Source: CAVPWP01 sp050789285 (GTDB taxonomy: Bacteria; Pseudomonadota; Alphaproteobacteria; Rhodobacterales; Rhodobacteraceae). Taken from it: 64,000 nucleotides of DNA. The DNA lies in NCBI RefSeq assembly GCF_050789285.1, contig NZ_JBOUVX010000003.1, positions 124,001-188,000 on the forward strand, in the 5' to 3' direction. Each line of letters begins with the position of its first letter. Positions within the stretch are counted from its first letter, which is position 1. The notes under the pieces are model-generated. The model was not told where the DNA came from, ran no database searches, and worked only from the letters and a program-made list of their open reading frames with translations. Shown here in pieces: positions 60,583-64,000 of this stretch. Both the position numbers and the translations under genes were made by a program.

Positions 60583-61766
60583 CACGCCTCCTCCTCGGGC
60601 AAGGGCGGCAGGCCCAGAAGCCCGCGCTTCTCGGCGTCCGTCAAGAAATCGGCGCCGGCCACGCGCCGCCACTGCGCCTCGCGCTCGGCGCCCAGCGCCG
60701 GCACCTGGTCAAGGTCGGGCTTCAGCACGACCTCCTCGCCCATTTGCCCGCTCAGCCAGTGTCCGATGGCCGAGGCCACGCGCCCGGCAAGCGGCAACAC
60801 CGTCAGCCGGTAGAAGGCGCGGTTGGCCTCCTGGTAATTGGCATAGGTCGCGTCGCCCGGGATCCCCAGGAGCATCGGTGGAACCCCGAAGGCCAGCGCG
60901 ATGTCGCGCGCCGCGGCTTCCTTGGTCTTCTGGAACTCCATGTCCGAGGGGCTGAAACCCATCGGCTTCCAGTCCAGTCCGCCCTCCAGAAGCATCGGCC
61001 GCCCGGCGTTGCGCGCGCCCTGGTGATGGGCCTCCATCTCCTGCAGAAGACGGTCGTACTGATCTGCCGTCAGACTGCCCTGCCCGTCCGCCCCGCGATA
61101 GACGATCGCCCCCGAGGGCCGCGCGGCATTGTCCAGAAGCGCCTTCGACCAGCGCGCGGCGGCAGTGTGCACGTCGATCGCCTGCGCCGCCGCCTGAAGC
61201 GGCGACAGCCCATAGTGGTCGTCCTGCGGATGGAAGCTCTTGATGTGGCAGACCGGCGACGGCCCCTCGCCCACCGCGAAACGGTGCTTGCGCGCGCCCA
61301 CGGCGTACTCATAGGCCACCGGCCAGCCGTCGGCGCCAGGCACCACGCTCATCCGGTCCGAGCGCAGGACATGCAGCTCCTCCGGCGTCCCGCGCAGGCC
61401 CGCCACCGCCTCCACATAGGCGTTTCCGCTCAGCAGAAGCTGGCCATACAGCGCCTCGAACAACTCGCCTTGCCCCTGCGCGGGGTTCGGCCGCGCGATC
61501 AGACGCAGCAGCGGATGGTCGTCATACCGCCGCGCCGCGTCCTGGCACAGAAGCGGCAGCGCCGCCGCGGCCTCGGCAATCAGCTTGACCGACCGGAACC
61601 CCACCGGGTTCCCGGCAAAGCCGTTCCGCATAAGGCTGACCGTGTCGCGCGGGCTCCAGGCCGCACGACCCGCCCCATGATAGGCGATCACCGCCCCCGC
61701 GGCCGAGGCCTTGGTCTCGGCCGGCGCGGGCGGATCGGCCTGCCTCTTCAGAAAGTCAAACACCAT
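60582..61766 (-). CDS. GTA portal protein (orfg3)
   Basis: A 394-residue HK97-type portal: FRSVKLIAEAAAALPLLC, GNAYVEAVAGLRGTPEELHV, KSFHPQDDHYGLSPLQAAAQ and the LGIPGDATYANYQEANRAFY motif. It forms the dodecameric DNA entry channel and docks the terminase. The ATG at 61766 follows AAGGAG at about ten-base spacing; the longer frame to 61940 is not family-like. Confidence 0.95.
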   Translation of the reverse strand: MVFDFLKRQADPPAPAETKASAAGAVIAYHGAGRAAWSPRDTVSLMRNGFAGNPVGFRSVKLIAEAAAALPLLCQDAARRYDDHPLLRLIARPNPAQGQGELFEALYGQLLLSGNAYVEAVAGLRGTPEELHVLRSDRMSVVPGADGWPVAYEYAVGARKHRFAVGEGPSPVCHIKSFHPQDDHYGLSPLQAAAQAIDVHTAAARWSKALLDNAARPSGAIVYRGADGQGSLTADQYDRLLQEMEAHHQGARNAGRPMLLEGGLDWKPMGFSPSDMEFQKTKEAAARDIALAFGVPPMLLGIPGDATYANYQEANRAFYRLTVLPLAGRVASAIGHWLSGQMGEEVVLKPDLDQVPALGAEREAQWRRVAGADFLTDAEKRGLLGLPPLPEEEA

Positions 61767-61804
61767 GCGGACATGCTCCTTGGTGGTCGGATGAAGTCGC
61801 GGGC

Positions 61805-63184
61805 TCAGGCCAGCGCCCGAACCCTCGGCCGGCGCCACTGCGCCGCCGGGTCGATCATCAGGTCGTGCAGCGCCCAGACCAGCGCATCCAGACGGTCGGG
61901 GCTTCCCGCGCCCTCGAAGCCGCGCGCCGTCATCCGGCACATCTGATCCTCAAGCGCGCCCAGACCGCGCAGGTGCTTCACGCGCCCCTGCTCGTAAAGC
62001 GCGGCCACCGGCTCGGCCCGGATCGACTTGCCGCGCTTGGCATGAACCTTGCGATACGGGACCAGCGGGTCGACCTGGCGGATCACCGCCTCGACCAGAT
62101 CGCCGCCCTGGTTCACCTCGGCCACGATCCGGTCCGCCCCATAGCGCTCGCGCGCGGCCACCGCCGCCTCGGCCCAGACCTGGGGCGAGGCCGCCGAGAC
62201 GCTGGCATCCTCCAGCACGAAGGCCCGCCAGTCGGTCGGGGCGCCGCCCATGCGCACGCCGGCCACGACGATCCCGCAGGCGTCCGACCGGCCGTGCCCC
62301 GTCACCGGCGGGTCCACCGCCACCACGATCCGGTCAAGCTCGGGCGCCGCCTCGCAGCGCGCGGCCTCGATCGTGGCCTGGGTCCACAGCGCGCCCTCGG
62401 CATCCTCAAGCAGGACACCGTCCAGTTCCTGCCGCCCGATGCGCGTGCCGGCGTACCGCGCCCGCACCTCGGCCAGGAACGATGCCGCAAGGTTCGCGCG
62501 GTTCGCCTCGGTCGGTGCGTGCGTGACCACGGTCGAAGGGTTCGCCAGGATCGCCTTCAGCACGCCCACGTTGCGCGGCGTCGTGGTCACGCATTGCCGT
62601 GGATGATCGCCCAGACGAAGCCCGAACTGAAGCATGTCCCAGGTCTCTTCCGCCCGGCGCCACTTGGCCAGTTCGTCAGCCCAGGCCGCGTCGAATTGCG
62701 GGCCCCGCAGTCGCTCGGGGTCATGGGCGGAAAACACTGCGGCCTCGGCCCCGTTCGGCCAGACCAGCCGCTTGCGCGTCGCCTGCCAGACCGGCCGACG
62801 GTCGGGCGGCGAACAGGCAAGGATGCCGCTGTCGCCTTCGATCATGACCGAGACTGCCTGCTCGATCGTCTCGCCGACCAGCGCCACCCGACGCGACCGG
62901 CCGGGATCAAGCGGCCGCGACCCCTCGACCTCGGCGCGCACCCATTCGGCGCCCGCGCGGGTCTTGCCCGCGCCGCGCCCCCCCATGATGACCCATGTCG
63001 TCCAGTCCCCCTCGGGCGGCAGCTGATGCGGCATCGCCCAGAAGTCGAAAAGGAAAGGGAGCGCATGAAGCGCCCCCTCCCCCATCGCGTCAAGAAACGC
63101 CGCCTGCACCTCGGGCGGCTCTGAGGCGATCCAGGAGGCCCCCGACCTCAGCCCGTGCGGCATGAAGGTCGAAGGCGAATCCAT
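61805..63184 (-). CDS. GTA terminase large subunit (orfg2)
   Basis: A large terminase of 459 residues: Walker A MGGRGAGKTRAGAEWV, Walker B AAWADELAKW, and RNase-H-like nuclease motifs (VVAVDPPVTG, IVAEVNQGGDLVEAVIR, RLDALVWALHDL). It packages headfuls of about 4 kb host DNA in RcGTA. The ATG at 63184 overlaps the small-subunit gene by 95 bases; a TTG two codons upstream (63190) has an ideal AGGAGG at six-base spacing, so the true start may be that TTG. Confidence 0.94.
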   Translation of the reverse strand: MDSPSTFMPHGLRSGASWIASEPPEVQAAFLDAMGEGALHALPFLFDFWAMPHQLPPEGDWTTWVIMGGRGAGKTRAGAEWVRAEVEGSRPLDPGRSRRVALVGETIEQAVSVMIEGDSGILACSPPDRRPVWQATRKRLVWPNGAEAAVFSAHDPERLRGPQFDAAWADELAKWRRAEETWDMLQFGLRLGDHPRQCVTTTPRNVGVLKAILANPSTVVTHAPTEANRANLAASFLAEVRARYAGTRIGRQELDGVLLEDAEGALWTQATIEAARCEAAPELDRIVVAVDPPVTGHGRSDACGIVVAGVRMGGAPTDWRAFVLEDASVSAASPQVWAEAAVAARERYGADRIVAEVNQGGDLVEAVIRQVDPLVPYRKVHAKRGKSIRAEPVAALYEQGRVKHLRGLGALEDQMCRMTARGFEGAGSPDRLDALVWALHDLMIDPAAQWRRPRVRALA

Positions 63185-63431
63185 GGACAAGTCCGGCCTC
63201 CTTGTTTCGGACGGTCTCAAGTTTCTTCCTCTCCTCAAACAGGGCCTGCATCGCCGCGCGCATATCCTGCGCGGCGCGCCTTATCTCCGGGCCACCAGCC
63301 GTCGCGGCGCGTGCCTCGACCTCGGTGACCAGCGCATCAAGCGCCAGAAGCGATCGTTCGAAATGCCTCTCGGCGACCGCGAAGATCTCGTCGGCCGCCC
63401 CCTCGTCCCGAAAGGGAGTGATCAATGCCAT
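63090..63431 (-). CDS. GTA terminase small subunit (orfg1)
   Basis: A 113-residue mainly helical protein (ALITPFRDEGAADEIFAVAE, SLLALDALVTEVEARAATAG, FEERKKLETVRNKEAGLVHG) matching RcGTA g1, the non-specific small terminase that lets any host DNA be packaged. It is the first gene of the structural operon, about 100 bases downstream of a good sigma-70-type promoter. Assignment rests mainly on position, length and charge pattern. Confidence 0.82.
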   Translation of the reverse strand: MALITPFRDEGAADEIFAVAERHFERSLLALDALVTEVEARAATAGGPEIRRAAQDMRAAMQALFEERKKLETVRNKEAGLVHGFAFDLHAARAEVGGLLDRLRAARGAGGVS

Positions 63432-63534
63432 GTGGTTGAAACCTGCCTCTCATACGTCTCCGCACGAGCGAAACAGAAAAGCGACCGCGAGGCATTGCCC
63501 CGGGCCGCTTACCCACTTCTTCTAGCTTGGATGT

Positions 63535-63563
63535 TTTATACTTTAGGGCGTTCTCAAAGTCAA
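63535..63563 (-). promoter_or_regulatory. Promoter of the GTA structural operon
   Basis: On the minus strand TTGACT (63558-63563), exactly 17 nt, TATAAA (63535-63540), followed by an approximately 95-nt leader before the terminase small-subunit start. It is the best sigma-70-like promoter in the window, five of six matches in each hexamer. The region would be the expected binding place of a GafA-type activator and host factors. Confidence 0.7.
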
Positions 63564-63614
63564 GCGCTAAATCTCCGGTTGTATCGCATGGCGCGCGGCG
63601 GGATTACCGAAACC

Positions 63615-64000
63615 TTACTCCGCGCCGCCGGGGGACGTCTCGTAAAGCTCAAGCGGCAACCCGTCGGGATCGGCGAAAAAGGTGAACCGCGCTCCGGTGT
63701 GCGGGTCGATCCGCACCGCTTCGACCGCGACGCCCGCAGCCTCCAGGCCCGCCACCGCCGCACCCAGGTCATCCACCGCGAAGGCCAGATGGCGCAAGCC
63801 GGTCGCCTCGGGCGCAGATGGCCGCGCCGGTGGCTCGGGAAACGAGAACAGCTCGATCCGCCCGCCGCCCGGCACCGCAAGGTCCAGCTTCCAGGACCGC
63901 CGATCCGCGCGGAAGTTCTCGTCGATCACCCGCAGGCCCAGAACCTCGGTGTAGAACTGCTTGGATCGGTCATAGTCCGAACAGATCACCGCGACGTGGT
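63615..64000 (-). CDS. VOC-family (glyoxalase-like) protein, partial (5' end off window)
   Basis: The visible 128 codons show one VOC (beta-alpha-beta-beta-beta) domain: HVAVICSDYDRSKQFYTEVL at the N-terminal edge, GGGRIELFSFPEPPARPS in the middle, and the metal-ligand Glu of GLPLELYETSP near the C-terminus. The first residues lie beyond the window; relatives are about 125-130 residues and start a few residues before HHVAV. Enzymatic substrate unknown. It reads towards the GTA promoter, with 51 bases to the -35 box. Confidence 0.8.
   Translation of the reverse strand, partial: HVAVICSDYDRSKQFYTEVLGLRVIDENFRADRRSWKLDLAVPGGGRIELFSFPEPPARPSAPEATGLRHLAFAVDDLGAAVAGLEAAGVAVEAVRIDPHTGARFTFFADPDGLPLELYETSPGGAE

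Noticed and set aside
48785..63431. Reading the GTA cluster as an active prophage
   Set aside because: No integrase, repressor, replication or lysis genes, no attachment sites, and base composition like the neighbours.

Overview
The window is about two-thirds G+C (estimated by eye) and almost entirely coding, with frequent 1-14 nt start/stop overlaps. Gene content points to an alphaproteobacterium of the order Rhodobacterales (the Rhodobacter/Paracoccus/Roseobacter group). The indicators are the dusB(nifR3)-ntrBC-ntrYX-trkAH-hfq-hflX block, an NtrC and NtrX that both lack the sigma-54 contact loop, small families typical of the order (DUF6477, DUF5076), a VPLPA-CTERM protein and a complete Rhodobacter-type gene transfer agent (GTA) cluster. 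The genus cannot be fixed from this window. No tRNA, rRNA, CRISPR array, insertion sequence, integrase or attachment site was seen.

Layout. 1-14143 (mostly minus strand): end of a DUF2177 membrane protein, hflX, hfq, trkH, trkA, an oppositely oriented cyclic-nucleotide-binding/patatin protein, then ntrX, ntrY, ntrC, ntrB and dusB, covering RNA chaperoning, K+ uptake and nitrogen regulation. 14309-16415: ispDF, pgpA and a CinA-type amidase, translationally coupled. 16482-22544: ratA-like gene, hpt, a LysR regulator divergent from two c-type cytochromes, a VPLPA-CTERM surface protein and lipA. 22729-24423: a helix-turn-helix/DUF6456 gene that resembles the GTA activator GafA, divergent from a DUF6477 gene, with a CtrA-like site between them. 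24428-38051: MttB-family methyltransferase, guaA, a YdcF-like protein, two EamA transporters, a FadL-like porin, an orphan P-loop ATPase, a secreted protein, metA (predicted acetyl-CoA type), a lipoprotein hydrolase, ppk2 coupled to a TetR gene, and a small outer-membrane protein. 38091-40602: a possible 33-residue membrane peptide, rpsI-rplM behind a strong promoter, and two cyclophilins. 40728-47501: pgk, class I aldolase, ftsB and the pyruvate dehydrogenase genes pdhA-pdhB-(DUF5076)-pdhC, that is lower glycolysis into acetyl-CoA. 47567-48702: an AhpD-like gene and cysE.

48785-63431 (minus strand, read right to left) is the GTA structural operon: terminase small and large subunits, portal, protease, HK97 capsid, head-tail adaptors, tail proteins, tape measure, baseplate/hub proteins DUF2460, DUF2163, NlpC/P60 and the 1306-residue TIM-barrel tail protein, followed by a DUF2793 gene and a DUF7742-like gene. 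It starts behind a good sigma-70-type promoter at 63535-63563 and has an unusually structured 183-nt spacer just after the capsid gene. It has no integrase, repressor, replication or lysis genes, which fits a domesticated GTA and not a prophage. A partial VOC-family gene closes the window.

The most interesting proposal is that one 64-kb stretch carries both the GTA structural operon and its likely direct activator (22729-23937), the latter with a CtrA-like box upstream. Also notable are a three-copy palindromic intergenic repeat, the structured spacer after the capsid gene, and a patatin/NTE-type gene inserted into the ntr-trk block.
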